This document shows positions 56,264 to 64,000 of a stretch of DNA of 64,000 bases, piece after piece. This DNA is from Paraflavitalea sp. CAU 1676. Its GTDB lineage: Bacteria; Bacteroidota; Bacteroidia; Chitinophagales; Chitinophagaceae. The stretch's first letter is position 1. Each line of letters begins with the position of its first letter. A program made the translations under genes and the position numbers. The stretch spans positions 930,001 to 994,000 of the forward strand of contig NZ_JARHUJ010000002.1 of the NCBI RefSeq assembly GCF_029223285.1, given 5' to 3'. The notes under the pieces were generated by a model that ran no database searches, was not told the origin of the DNA, and saw only the letters and a program-made list of their open reading frames with translations.

Positions 56264-58000
56264 ATGAACCGGTACTTTTTTACGCTATGCGCTGCAATAT
56301 CTTTCATTGCCTGTAATGATGTACAACAGGCAGACAAAACCACTCAGGCGGATAAGTCAGCGGCGGCCATAGGCTGCGCGACACCCGCCACGACCGATCA
56401 GGCATGGTACACATCCGGCAAGAAAGCGCCACTTTTCAAAGACCTCGGGGGGATACATTTTAATATCACCACGGCAAGTAAGGAAGCACAACAATATTTC
56501 AATCAGGGCATGATGCTGGCCTATGGCTTCAACCATGCGGAAGCCGCCCGGTCGTTCTATGAAGCCACCCGGCTCGACAGTACCTGCGCCATGGCCTTTT
56601 GGGGATACGCCTATGTACTGGGGCCGAACTATAATGGAGGTATGGAAGCAGACAATTATCAACGGGCCTATGCAGCAGCCGTAAAAGCGAAATCCCTCTC
56701 ACAAACTTGTACACCGAAAGAGAAAGCACTCATCGATGCTTTGAGTACCCGGTACACACAAGAACCACCGGCCGACCGCAAGCCGCTGGATATTGCCTAT
56801 TCAGCTGCCATGAAAAAAGTGTATGATCAATTCTCTTCGGACCCCGATGTCGGCGCTTTGTATGGTGAGTCGCTGATGGACCTGCATCCCTGGGACCTCT
56901 ACGACAAGCAAACCAAAAAACCGAGAGCCTGGACACCGGAGCTCGTGGCCGTGCTGGAGCACCTGATGAAGTCAAACCCCAAACATCCGGGCGCTCATCA
57001 CTTTTACATCCATGCATTGGAGACCTCGGCCACGCCCGAAAAGGCATTGCCCAGTGCGGCCCTGCTGGATACGATGGTGCGCGGATCGGGCCACCTGGTA
57101 CATATGCCTTCTCATATTTATATCAATACCGGTGATTATCATCTGGGTTCTATCTCGAACCTGCGGGCCGTGGAAGCAGACAGTATATATACTACAGCCT
57201 GCCATGCCCAGGGCGCCTACCCGCTGGCCTATTACCCGCACAACTACCATTTCCTCGCTGCCACGGCCGCGCTGGAAGGCAATTCCAAACTGGCCTGGAT
57301 GGCAGCCAGGAAACTGCAGCAGCATACAGCTACCGCCATTATGGAAGAACCGGGCTGGGGTACCCTGCAACACTATTACACGATTCCGTATTATGTAGCC
57401 GTCAAGTTTGCGCTTTGGGATACGATCTTAGCGCTCAAGGTAGTGCCCGGGAAAAACCTGGTATACCCGCAGGCCATCGAACATTACGCAAGGGGCATGG
57501 CTTATCTCGGCAAGCAGGATCTGGCCAATGCCCAACAGGAGGCCAACAAACTAAAGACGCTGGCTGCCGATACCACCCTGCAGCAACTGACCATCTGGGG
57601 TATCAATACCACCGCCGACCTGGTGCAGATCGCGCAAAAAGTTCTTTCGGCAGAAATAGCCGCCCGGCAAAATCAACTGGATGCTGCCATCGCTTTACTA
57701 AACGAGGCCGTTAAGATAGAAGACCACCTCAACTACAATGAGCCGCCCGACTGGTTCTTCTCTGTGCGTCATCACCTGGGCGCCATTTTACTAAAAGCCG
57801 GTAAAGCCAAAGAGGCCGAGCAGGTATACCGCCAGGACCTGCTGACCTGGAAGAAAAATGGCTGGGCTTTGATCGGTTTGTACAATGCGTTGGCAGCACA
57901 GCAAAACAACAGGGAAGCGGCAAAAGCAAAAGCAGCTTTTGATGAATCGTGGAAGTGGGCAGATGTGAAGATCAGCGCCTCAACTGGTTTGGCTCAATAA
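56264..58000 (+). CDS. TPR-repeat lipoprotein, hypothetical
   Basis: A 578-residue protein with lipoprotein leader (SFIAC, Cys17). The rest is almost all helical with TPR-like repeats, clearest at ~80-140 (EAQQYFNQGMMLAYGFNHAEAARSFYEA split) and ~480-560 (AKEAEQVYRQDLLTWKKNGW). HHFYIHALE and HMPSHIYI near 245-290 are conserved-looking histidine motifs seen in related proteins and could bind a metal. Function unknown. Confidence 0.8.
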   Translation: MNRYFFTLCAAISFIACNDVQQADKTTQADKSAAAIGCATPATTDQAWYTSGKKAPLFKDLGGIHFNITTASKEAQQYFNQGMMLAYGFNHAEAARSFYEATRLDSTCAMAFWGYAYVLGPNYNGGMEADNYQRAYAAAVKAKSLSQTCTPKEKALIDALSTRYTQEPPADRKPLDIAYSAAMKKVYDQFSSDPDVGALYGESLMDLHPWDLYDKQTKKPRAWTPELVAVLEHLMKSNPKHPGAHHFYIHALETSATPEKALPSAALLDTMVRGSGHLVHMPSHIYINTGDYHLGSISNLRAVEADSIYTTACHAQGAYPLAYYPHNYHFLAATAALEGNSKLAWMAARKLQQHTATAIMEEPGWGTLQHYYTIPYYVAVKFALWDTILALKVVPGKNLVYPQAIEHYARGMAYLGKQDLANAQQEANKLKTLAADTTLQQLTIWGINTTADLVQIAQKVLSAEIAARQNQLDAAIALLNEAVKIEDHLNYNEPPDWFFSVRHHLGAILLKAGKAKEAEQVYRQDLLTWKKNGWALIGLYNALAAQQNNREAAKAKAAFDESWKWADVKISASTGLAQ

Positions 58001-58085
58001 GCGTGGTCTTGTAAGTCTGGCTTTGCTGCATGCCAACCGTACGCTGCTGAATTTTTATATTTGCGGTGCTACATCAGTTGGTATT

Positions 58086-58451
58086 ATGAACAGCAAGCTG
58101 GAAAACTATTATGCAAGCAAGCCCGAACCTTACCAGGGTTGCCTGCTGGCTTTACGCCAGTTGATCGAACAGGTACATCCTGCCATCGTTCATGAGCGGA
58201 AATTTCAGATCCCTTTCTTTACCTATAAGAACTACAAGCTGGGCTATTTGTGGCTCAACCGGAAGAAACTGATGGTGGGCTTTTGCCTGGACAAAAGGCT
58301 ACTGACCTGGCCGGATGGGGTAAAAGCAAAAGACCAGTACGAGTCGATGGAGATCGATCCGGATGCGGATCTGCCGGTAGAATTGATCCTGCAAAACATA
58401 CAGGGACGTCTGCAACGCATTGACCATGCGATCGCCGGTGGTACATTTTAA
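58086..58451 (+). CDS. DUF1801-domain protein
   Basis: A 121-residue protein from the ATG at 58086 (the frame extends to 58023). The pattern of an N-terminal helix pair (YYASKPEPYQGCLLALRQLIEQ), a central beta segment (KFQIPFFTYKNYKLGYLWL) and LMVGFCLDK matches the small DUF1801/YdhG-like family. Cytoplasmic; biochemical role unknown. Confidence 0.75.
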   Translation: MNSKLENYYASKPEPYQGCLLALRQLIEQVHPAIVHERKFQIPFFTYKNYKLGYLWLNRKKLMVGFCLDKRLLTWPDGVKAKDQYESMEIDPDADLPVELILQNIQGRLQRIDHAIAGGTF

Positions 58452-58466
58452 GCACACCGTCGGTGG

Positions 58467-60350
58467 TTATTTGGGTTCACCCAACAGCTTCGCCGCCTCC
58501 AGGTCTTTTAATATCCATTCAATGGCAGACTGCGTAACGCGGCCGGCTATTTTGCCTTTATTCATTTTGAACAGCCATTCCAGTACACCACTGCCGATGC
58601 GGCCAGTTAGCTTCTTGAACCAGTTGCTGCGATAGTATTTGCTCATCCAGGCTGCCGTAAGCGGATGTTCGGGACCCGCTACATTGTTGTTCATCTTTTT
58701 ATACGTAAGGTCGAGCATCAGCTTCACCCTTGCCTCCATCTTATCCTTCAGGGCAAAGAGTTTTGCCGCATCGTATTGCGGCCATTGCGGTACGCTGCGG
58801 TCGAACGGGTTGCGCTCCTTACCGCCTGCCCACTTTTCCTTCAGCATATACAGATCGGGGACGATGGGCAGGTAAATGCTGCCATCTTTACCCGGCCGCT
58901 TGAACAGGTTGACCATGTCATCGGTCCAGCTGGCATGGATAGGGTGTACAATCCCTTTTGCTTTGTTGTATTCTAGGGTGAAATAGGTGCGGTAGAAGTT
59001 GCGGGCATTATCGCGCCCGAGGAAGAAATCGTGGTGTCGGAAAGCAATATCGAGAAAGCCACTAAAAGCCATCGCGGCGCCGCAGGCGATGGGGTGGTGC
59101 TCGTCGTCGTTCCGTTTTTTCCATCTCACCGGGAATATTTCCCCGCGGTAATACTCTGACGAATAGGCGTCCAGCATTTCGGCTCTTTTCACCTTTGACT
59201 GATCATACAGGGTTCCTATAATAGCCGGCACCACGGAGAACAGGTCGTCGGGGTGTTTATAAGGTTCACCCGAGGGAACATCGGGAAAAGGATCGATCAT
59301 GATCAACGCATAGTCATAATCTTTATCGGCTTCCTTTTTACCATAGCGGCTTTTTAAGATGGCCAGCACTTCGCCAAAGGGTTCGTTGTTGATGGCCCCG
59401 CCATCAACACTGACAAACGGGTAGGAGGCGGGAAAATCATCGGGCCAATCGATCACCGGCACTTCTGCCGCAGGTATATCGCTCAGCCTGTTGAAAGCGA
59501 TCTTCGTAGTGATATGTTTCAGGTAGTCAGCAGACAGTTCATCTTTAAAGAACTCCCGGTATTTGAGTCCCACAGGGAATGCACCGGTGGCCATGGTGGC
59601 CAGCTTCATAGCAGCGGCGCCTTTACCGAAGGGATCCAGCGGGAGGTATTTGCCCTTATCCCTTGCGTCGTCGTAGTCGAGCTTGAAATGCGACACGGTA
59701 AAATGCTCAAAGGTGCTGTGCTCCGGGCTTTTCCGGTTACGGCGGTGCTGACCGCCCGGCGTCGTAAAATCGACCGCCAGCGGAATGCTCCGGATCATGG
59801 TGTGCGACAGCACCAGCTCGAGGTTGTTGGCAATAAACGGAAACCTGGATGGTCCTTGCGCCTGGCCGGGTTTAAATGCGTTATCGCAGATAGCGTCTAT
59901 AAAATCGGAATTGAGCAATGACTGGATCTTTTCTTTGCCCTCGAGATCGGAGGTGCTCAATGTTTTCTCCAACACGCCTGGCTGCCCCGGCTGATCGCCC
60001 ATGAGCACCCAGCTATCGTACATGACATTGTTCTTTGGCTGGTCTTTTTGTCCGGGATCGCTGACGGGATTCAACTTGCCCTGCAGGGCATAGATGGCAG
60101 ACATCATGGTCGTCATGCCGCCGGCAGAGGTTCCGCCCATGGCATCGATGATCACCTGGTGCTGCGGCACCATGGCCAGCATAGCGGCATCCCAGCCGGC
60201 GGGCAACTTTCCATTTTTTGCCTCTTCCCAGAGATAAAGGATCTCGAAAAGGTAATCCATGGCGCCTGCGGTATAGCAGCCGGCAGAAGCTGCGCCGGCC
60301 ATGGTGAGGCCAATATGAAAGGTAGCTCCGTTATGGGTAGTCTGCGGCAT
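58467..60350 (-). CDS. patatin-like phospholipase
   Basis: A 627-residue protein with a Ser-Asp dyad hydrolase domain. The glycine-rich oxyanion loop GAASAG is at 19-24, the nucleophile elbow GGTSAGG places the catalytic Ser at residue 75, and the catalytic Asp is in VDGGAINNEPFG near residue 314. No signal peptide. Length exceeds simple patatins: the domain is interrupted by long insertions, and ~200 C-terminal residues are of unknown fold. Likely an intracellular lipid acyl hydrolase. Patatin effectors also occur in phage defence, but no partner genes of that kind lie next to it. Confidence 0.87.
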   Translation of the reverse strand: MPQTTHNGATFHIGLTMAGAASAGCYTAGAMDYLFEILYLWEEAKNGKLPAGWDAAMLAMVPQHQVIIDAMGGTSAGGMTTMMSAIYALQGKLNPVSDPGQKDQPKNNVMYDSWVLMGDQPGQPGVLEKTLSTSDLEGKEKIQSLLNSDFIDAICDNAFKPGQAQGPSRFPFIANNLELVLSHTMIRSIPLAVDFTTPGGQHRRNRKSPEHSTFEHFTVSHFKLDYDDARDKGKYLPLDPFGKGAAAMKLATMATGAFPVGLKYREFFKDELSADYLKHITTKIAFNRLSDIPAAEVPVIDWPDDFPASYPFVSVDGGAINNEPFGEVLAILKSRYGKKEADKDYDYALIMIDPFPDVPSGEPYKHPDDLFSVVPAIIGTLYDQSKVKRAEMLDAYSSEYYRGEIFPVRWKKRNDDEHHPIACGAAMAFSGFLDIAFRHHDFFLGRDNARNFYRTYFTLEYNKAKGIVHPIHASWTDDMVNLFKRPGKDGSIYLPIVPDLYMLKEKWAGGKERNPFDRSVPQWPQYDAAKLFALKDKMEARVKLMLDLTYKKMNNNVAGPEHPLTAAWMSKYYRSNWFKKLTGRIGSGVLEWLFKMNKGKIAGRVTQSAIEWILKDLEAAKLLGEPK

Positions 60351-60532
60351 GCGGTATCATTAAGTGGTGAATAGAAGCAATATGAATGTAAATTCAATTC
60401 ACCAGCCGGATACCCGTTAAAACACCTTATTTGGGACTTGGGGTGGGGTTGACAAGCGGGTCGTTACAGCAACCCCTGAACGCGGGAATAGGTTGCAATA
60501 GGGGGAAAGCAGCGGCACTCCGGACGCAGTGA

Positions 60533-61231
60533 CTATTGGCCAGCCTGCTGCTGCAATGATCGTTGGGTAATGTATTGCATGAGTTGTGTGGCGCTGTTGA
60601 GTGCCGGGCTGGCCATGGGCTCACTAAACAGTACGTCCAGCGGGCCTTCGCCGAAATACAATCCATCCGATACCAGGAAACTGATGCGGCAATTACCCCT
60701 GGAGGGCTGAGGGCGCCGGGGTTTATCCCATGGCCCGATCTGCTGTACGATTTGCCCGCTTTTTGCAAACAGGGCGCTCGTGATCTCATTGGCGGTGGCG
60801 TCATCTCTTGTTTCCCAAATGAGGATCTTTCCGGTATGGTTGATGTACCGGGCAGTACCATCGACGAAGGAGGCCAGTACATCCAGGCCGTTGTCAAGAC
60901 CAACTTCAACGATCACGGCAAAGAGTTCCTTCTTTCCCGGCTGGTGGCCGGCGGCCAGCAGTTTGTTGGCGGCCAGAACTTTTAACCTTGGGTCGGCCTG
61001 GGTATCGTCGAGTATCTTTTGCAGATCGTTCGGAGCGGTCGTTTCAGTAAACAGCACATCGAATGGATAGTTCCAGGGCGGCTGCGTATTGGCCTTGAAC
61101 AGTTCCAGGCTGTCACAGAACAACAGGTTGTAGATAAGATTGGGGGCCTGATCCCGGTAAGGATGGTGCACGGTTAGTGATGCTCCTGGCTGGGGATCAG
61201 CTGACTTTTTAAAGAAGTTGAAGAGGCCCAT
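60533..61231 (-). CDS. hypothetical protein
   Basis: A 232-residue soluble protein, MGLFNFFKKSADP at the N-terminus, without signal or membrane helix. Two similar-looking beta-rich halves may be present (around LIYNLLFCDSLELFKA and GLDVLASFVDGTARYINHTGKILIWE). No catalytic motif recognised. It stands upstream of the patatin gene, with 182 nt between, and may share a promoter region but not an operon. Confidence 0.65.
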   Translation of the reverse strand: MGLFNFFKKSADPQPGASLTVHHPYRDQAPNLIYNLLFCDSLELFKANTQPPWNYPFDVLFTETTAPNDLQKILDDTQADPRLKVLAANKLLAAGHQPGKKELFAVIVEVGLDNGLDVLASFVDGTARYINHTGKILIWETRDDATANEITSALFAKSGQIVQQIGPWDKPRRPQPSRGNCRISFLVSDGLYFGEGPLDVLFSEPMASPALNSATQLMQYITQRSLQQQAGQ

Positions 61232-61486
61232 GGTCGGCAGAGTTGGAATTGATTTAATACTTTAATCAATTACCCTGGTTTGTAAAATCGTTAAAGACTT
61301 CAGATAGGAGAGTAATTGGAGGTCAATATACAAAATCCCCGATCATTCTACCAGTACATAACTTAATAGAACAACCGGTAACCAGAAAAGAAGTCAATGC
61401 ACTACGAAATTAAATATTCCGGTAGGACAGAAGGCTCACTGCAACTTATTTATTACATTTCGATAGAAGGATAACTTAAATATTTA
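61232..61486. other. intergenic, nothing recognised
   Basis: 255 nt, AT-rich, no gene, hairpin or repeat that stands out. It should include the promoter of the gene ending at 60533. Confidence 0.4.
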
Positions 61487-62050
61487 CTACCGATAATTCT
61501 TCACGGCAGGATTGTAAGCAGGAGCGTAGCCCGGCACAAATCCCGGATTATAAGAAGGCGAATAACCATTATTAAAGCGGTTATTCCGGCCAACACCGAT
61601 GCTTCCGGAGATGGAGAATGTGCGGTCATCATTGACGTATAGGAGACCCATGCGGGCGGCCGTATAAACGCCGAAGTTATTGGCATTCATGAAACCGTTA
61701 TTCTTGGTACCGCCGGGCTGGTAGAAAGCGCTGTTGTAATGCAGAAAGGTGGGAGCCACTTCAAGACCTGCAAAGGCATACAGGTTATTCGTCAACTGAC
61801 GATTTAGTTGCAGCCCCACGGGCGCAGACAAATAACTGGCACTGCCGCCCCTAAAGGCAATGAATCCCGTAGACAATCCACCGAATTTGGTTAGCGACCA
61901 TTTCTTTTGAAGGCTGTTCGAGTCGGTCTCCCGGCTAAAATGCGGGAAAGCAGACTGCCCGCCATACATACCCCCAAAGGATAGGGGTGCCTGGCTCATG
62001 GCAGCCACAGACAACACAACCATCGCGGCAAAAAGGATTATCCGTTTCAT
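61487..62050 (-). CDS. secreted, possibly outer-membrane beta-barrel, hypothetical
   Basis: A 187-residue protein with a signal peptide (MKRIILFAAMVVLSVAAMSQA) starting at the Met at 62050; an in-frame Met two codons earlier (62056) is the alternative. The mature part has alternating polar/hydrophobic strands with many Gly, Asn, Tyr and Phe, as in small outer-membrane barrels, and a Gly/Asn/Tyr/Pro-rich tail of several NP(G/A) repeats. Function unknown. Confidence 0.7.
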   Translation of the reverse strand: MKRIILFAAMVVLSVAAMSQAPLSFGGMYGGQSAFPHFSRETDSNSLQKKWSLTKFGGLSTGFIAFRGGSASYLSAPVGLQLNRQLTNNLYAFAGLEVAPTFLHYNSAFYQPGGTKNNGFMNANNFGVYTAARMGLLYVNDDRTFSISGSIGVGRNNRFNNGYSPSYNPGFVPGYAPAYNPAVKNYR

Positions 62051-62218
62051 CACCATGAAGATAACCTACTTTTTCAATTATCAGGCGCTGGATCCAATAT
62101 TTCGGGGTTGTGCCACCAGCCGGGCCATCGTCTTAACAATTTGTTGACCAATTGGCCGGGAAAACGGCCGTTTCATGCACCTAAATAACCGGCGCCGGCA
62201 GGGCTTTACCCCCTCCCG

Positions 62219-64000
62219 TCAGCGCACCTGGAACCTGAACTCACCGGCTCCCAGCGAACCATCGTCGCCCATCCCCTCAGCGATGCCTATAAAGCCAGCC
62301 CGGATATCGGAACAATAAAAACGGATGGTCGCTTCGCCCTTTTCGTCGGTAACGACCAGCGGTGACCAATACAACGAATTTCGCATGTCCGGAATATTCT
62401 TGTCTTCCTTCCGGTAATCGGGCGAAATATAGGACCGGGTTTGATAAAAGCCCCTCGTCATGATCATCTTAAATTTCTTGAGCAGGTCTTCTTCCGTATA
62501 GACAGGATAATGATAGGCCTGCCTGCGTACATCCTGCGTTGTGATACGAAAAGGATGCGTGCTTACCTGGCTTCGCCGGGGCTCCACGAGTTCGGAATAG
62601 GTTACCCCTTCCACAGGCTTTTTGCCACTGCCGCAGGCCGGACAATTCAACATACCGCATTGCCCCACAAAATCAGTATTACCTTCAAACTTTGCAATGC
62701 TGTCGAGGTACCCAAGGTACCGATCTCCAAAGGCCCTGCCCGCTGCTTTCACCACCACCTCCTGCAGCAAATTACCATACTGAAGCCCGTTGCTGCTGTC
62801 AACACCCGGCCGGTCGCTTACCATCGTACTCTTTTCGGCGGTATAGATGACCGGCTTATCCGATTGCTCTATGGCAGCTATCGCTTCAAACGGATCGGAT
62901 ACCTTGATAACATGCTCCTTCTCCGCAAAATGCCTGAGGTAAAATCGCCGGCCTGTCCACAGGTGATCGGGCGTGAGGCAGAACCTGCCATTGCTATCGG
63001 CCAGCACTACCTGCGTATTTGTTTTATTGTGATTGAATACCATGAGCGACTGGGCCACCCGTTGTTTATCATTTTTGTATACCGGCGCCACCATCGCCTC
63101 CAGGCTATCCGACAATACCGGCTTGCCATGCCCCCGTGCACCGTAATACCGTTGAAAGCCGGCCGTTTGCAACAACAGGTCAAGGCCAACAGCCCGATCG
63201 GCGTTGCTGCTATCGAAATACCAGGCAGGATCAGCGAGGTTGCCGGCAAGCTGGGTGGACAATTGATAATGATTCAGGATATCCTTCCCGTTCTTTCTGT
63301 CTGCAAATAATTGATCAAACACGCGCAAACTTACCATACCCCGCACCGGCCTTCCGTCGCTATCCGTTGTTTTGATCCTGATTGTCACCTCCTCTTTCTG
63401 GGCATACACGTCCTTTACCTCACTAAACCGGAAATTCAGCCGCTTTGCCGGCTGAATAAAAGCCAGACGTTTCGCCAATACCTGCAGTTGCTCATTGTAC
63501 AGCGATACTACCGCCACTCCTGCAGGTATTTCAGCCACGGGCACCCTGATCACGATACTATCTTTCAAAACACCTGTCGCTATGGCCTGCAACATGCCAC
63601 GGCTTTGAATGCTCAGCAGTACCGTTTGCGCAGGAAGGCCATTGGCCAACACCTTCAGCCAAATGCTGTCGCGGCTATTCTTTTCGATCCGCATCAGCAA
63701 GCCCTTTGGTACAACTACCGGCAACCGGAAAACACTGTCCGGCGCCCCATCGATCGCCACGGAGTAGCGAACCTTTGCTTCCGGTTTAAAAGTGAACTGA
63801 CCCATGCCCGCATGCAAAGTGCCGAAACGCAATAAGGGGGTTCCATCTTTCAATAAAGTGCCCTGTACATCCAGTGGTTGTCCATTTGCATCTGTCGCAA
63901 TAAAAGCTATAGAATTGTTGATCCCTTCTACCAGTTCACCGGCTTCTGGTTTCATACTCCATCGTATACCTGCAGACGCGTGAAAAGGCAGGGAAGCTAC
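62219..64000 (-). CDS. alpha-2-macroglobulin/MG2-like large surface protein, 3' part
   Basis: The frame runs leftward from the right edge (no start needed at 63955: it stays open to base 64000) to the stop at 62219, giving ~593 residues. It consists of beta-sandwich MG-type domains (VKDVYAQKEEVTIRIKTTDSDGRPVRGMVSLRVFD near the middle) and ends with a segment typical of such proteins (YWSPLVVTDEKGEATIRFYCSDIRAG, split). A cysteine-rich patch (GQCGMLNCPACGSGK) lies about two thirds along and could bind a metal. Members are often encoded next to TonB-dependent transporters. N-terminus lies outside the window. Confidence 0.75.
   Translation of the reverse strand, partial: VASLPFHASAGIRWSMKPEAGELVEGINNSIAFIATDANGQPLDVQGTLLKDGTPLLRFGTLHAGMGQFTFKPEAKVRYSVAIDGAPDSVFRLPVVVPKGLLMRIEKNSRDSIWLKVLANGLPAQTVLLSIQSRGMLQAIATGVLKDSIVIRVPVAEIPAGVAVVSLYNEQLQVLAKRLAFIQPAKRLNFRFSEVKDVYAQKEEVTIRIKTTDSDGRPVRGMVSLRVFDQLFADRKNGKDILNHYQLSTQLAGNLADPAWYFDSSNADRAVGLDLLLQTAGFQRYYGARGHGKPVLSDSLEAMVAPVYKNDKQRVAQSLMVFNHNKTNTQVVLADSNGRFCLTPDHLWTGRRFYLRHFAEKEHVIKVSDPFEAIAAIEQSDKPVIYTAEKSTMVSDRPGVDSSNGLQYGNLLQEVVVKAAGRAFGDRYLGYLDSIAKFEGNTDFVGQCGMLNCPACGSGKKPVEGVTYSELVEPRRSQVSTHPFRITTQDVRRQAYHYPVYTEEDLLKKFKMIMTRGFYQTRSYISPDYRKEDKNIPDMRNSLYWSPLVVTDEKGEATIRFYCSDIRAGFIGIAEGMGDDGSLGAGEFRFQVR

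Noticed and set aside
58467-60350. Patatin gene as part of a CBASS-type defence operon
   Set aside because: No cyclase-like or other partner gene adjacent; the neighbours are a DUF1801 gene and an unknown protein.
62150-62175. GGCCG/CGGCC hairpin as terminator
   Set aside because: Stem of only 5 bp, short T-run, and wrong strand for the adjacent minus genes.

Overview
The window looks like a chromosomal segment of a Bacteroidota bacterium, most likely a Chitinophagaceae-type soil or plant-matter degrader. The reasons are a giant secreted protein with a C-terminal type IX secretion sorting domain, many short-leader lipoproteins, a UpxY-type antiterminator, a TAnnTTTG-like promoter, few clear Shine-Dalgarno sequences and about 50% GC. 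No rRNA, tRNA, insertion sequence or CRISPR array was recognised.

Layout. 1-4.5 kb: end of a membrane protein, a small acidic protein, a plant-polysaccharide pair (GH43 and GH105) and two AT-richer unknown genes closed by a terminator. 4.5-5.7 kb: a serine beta-lactamase-like lipoprotein. 5.9-12.6 kb: a candidate conflict/defence locus. It has a trypsin-like protease fused to a DNA/RNA non-specific endonuclease, facing a three-gene operon of an adaptor-domain P-loop ATPase, a STAND-type ATPase and an adaptor-domain trypsin-like protease. 12.9-19.3 kb: a leucine-rich-repeat lipoprotein, a small P-loop ATPase, an HxlR regulator divergent from a DsbA-family protein, a second GH43 and a putative HTH regulator.

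20.0-45.7 kb: one long + strand exopolysaccharide operon of about 22 genes. It holds a Wza-like exporter, a Wzc-like tyrosine autokinase, UpxY, a Wzy/ligase-like membrane protein, a polyprenyl-phosphate sugar transferase, eleven glycosyltransferases, a GDP-mannose dehydrogenase-like enzyme, a heparinase-like protein, a Wzm/Wzt-like ABC transporter, a polysaccharide deacetylase and methyltransferases. It ends at a strong bidirectional terminator. Facing it, 45.8-55.5 kb carries two paralogous polysaccharide lyases and a 2386-residue multidomain protein.

The promoter regions of the exopolysaccharide operon and of the giant-protein operon share a 17-bp sequence followed, exactly 19 nt later in both, by an identical 10-mer. 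This suggests that polymer synthesis and the secreted lyase/adhesin set are co-regulated. 56-64 kb holds a TPR lipoprotein, a DUF1801-like protein, a patatin-like phospholipase, two unknowns and the C-terminal part of an alpha-2-macroglobulin-like protein running off the right edge.
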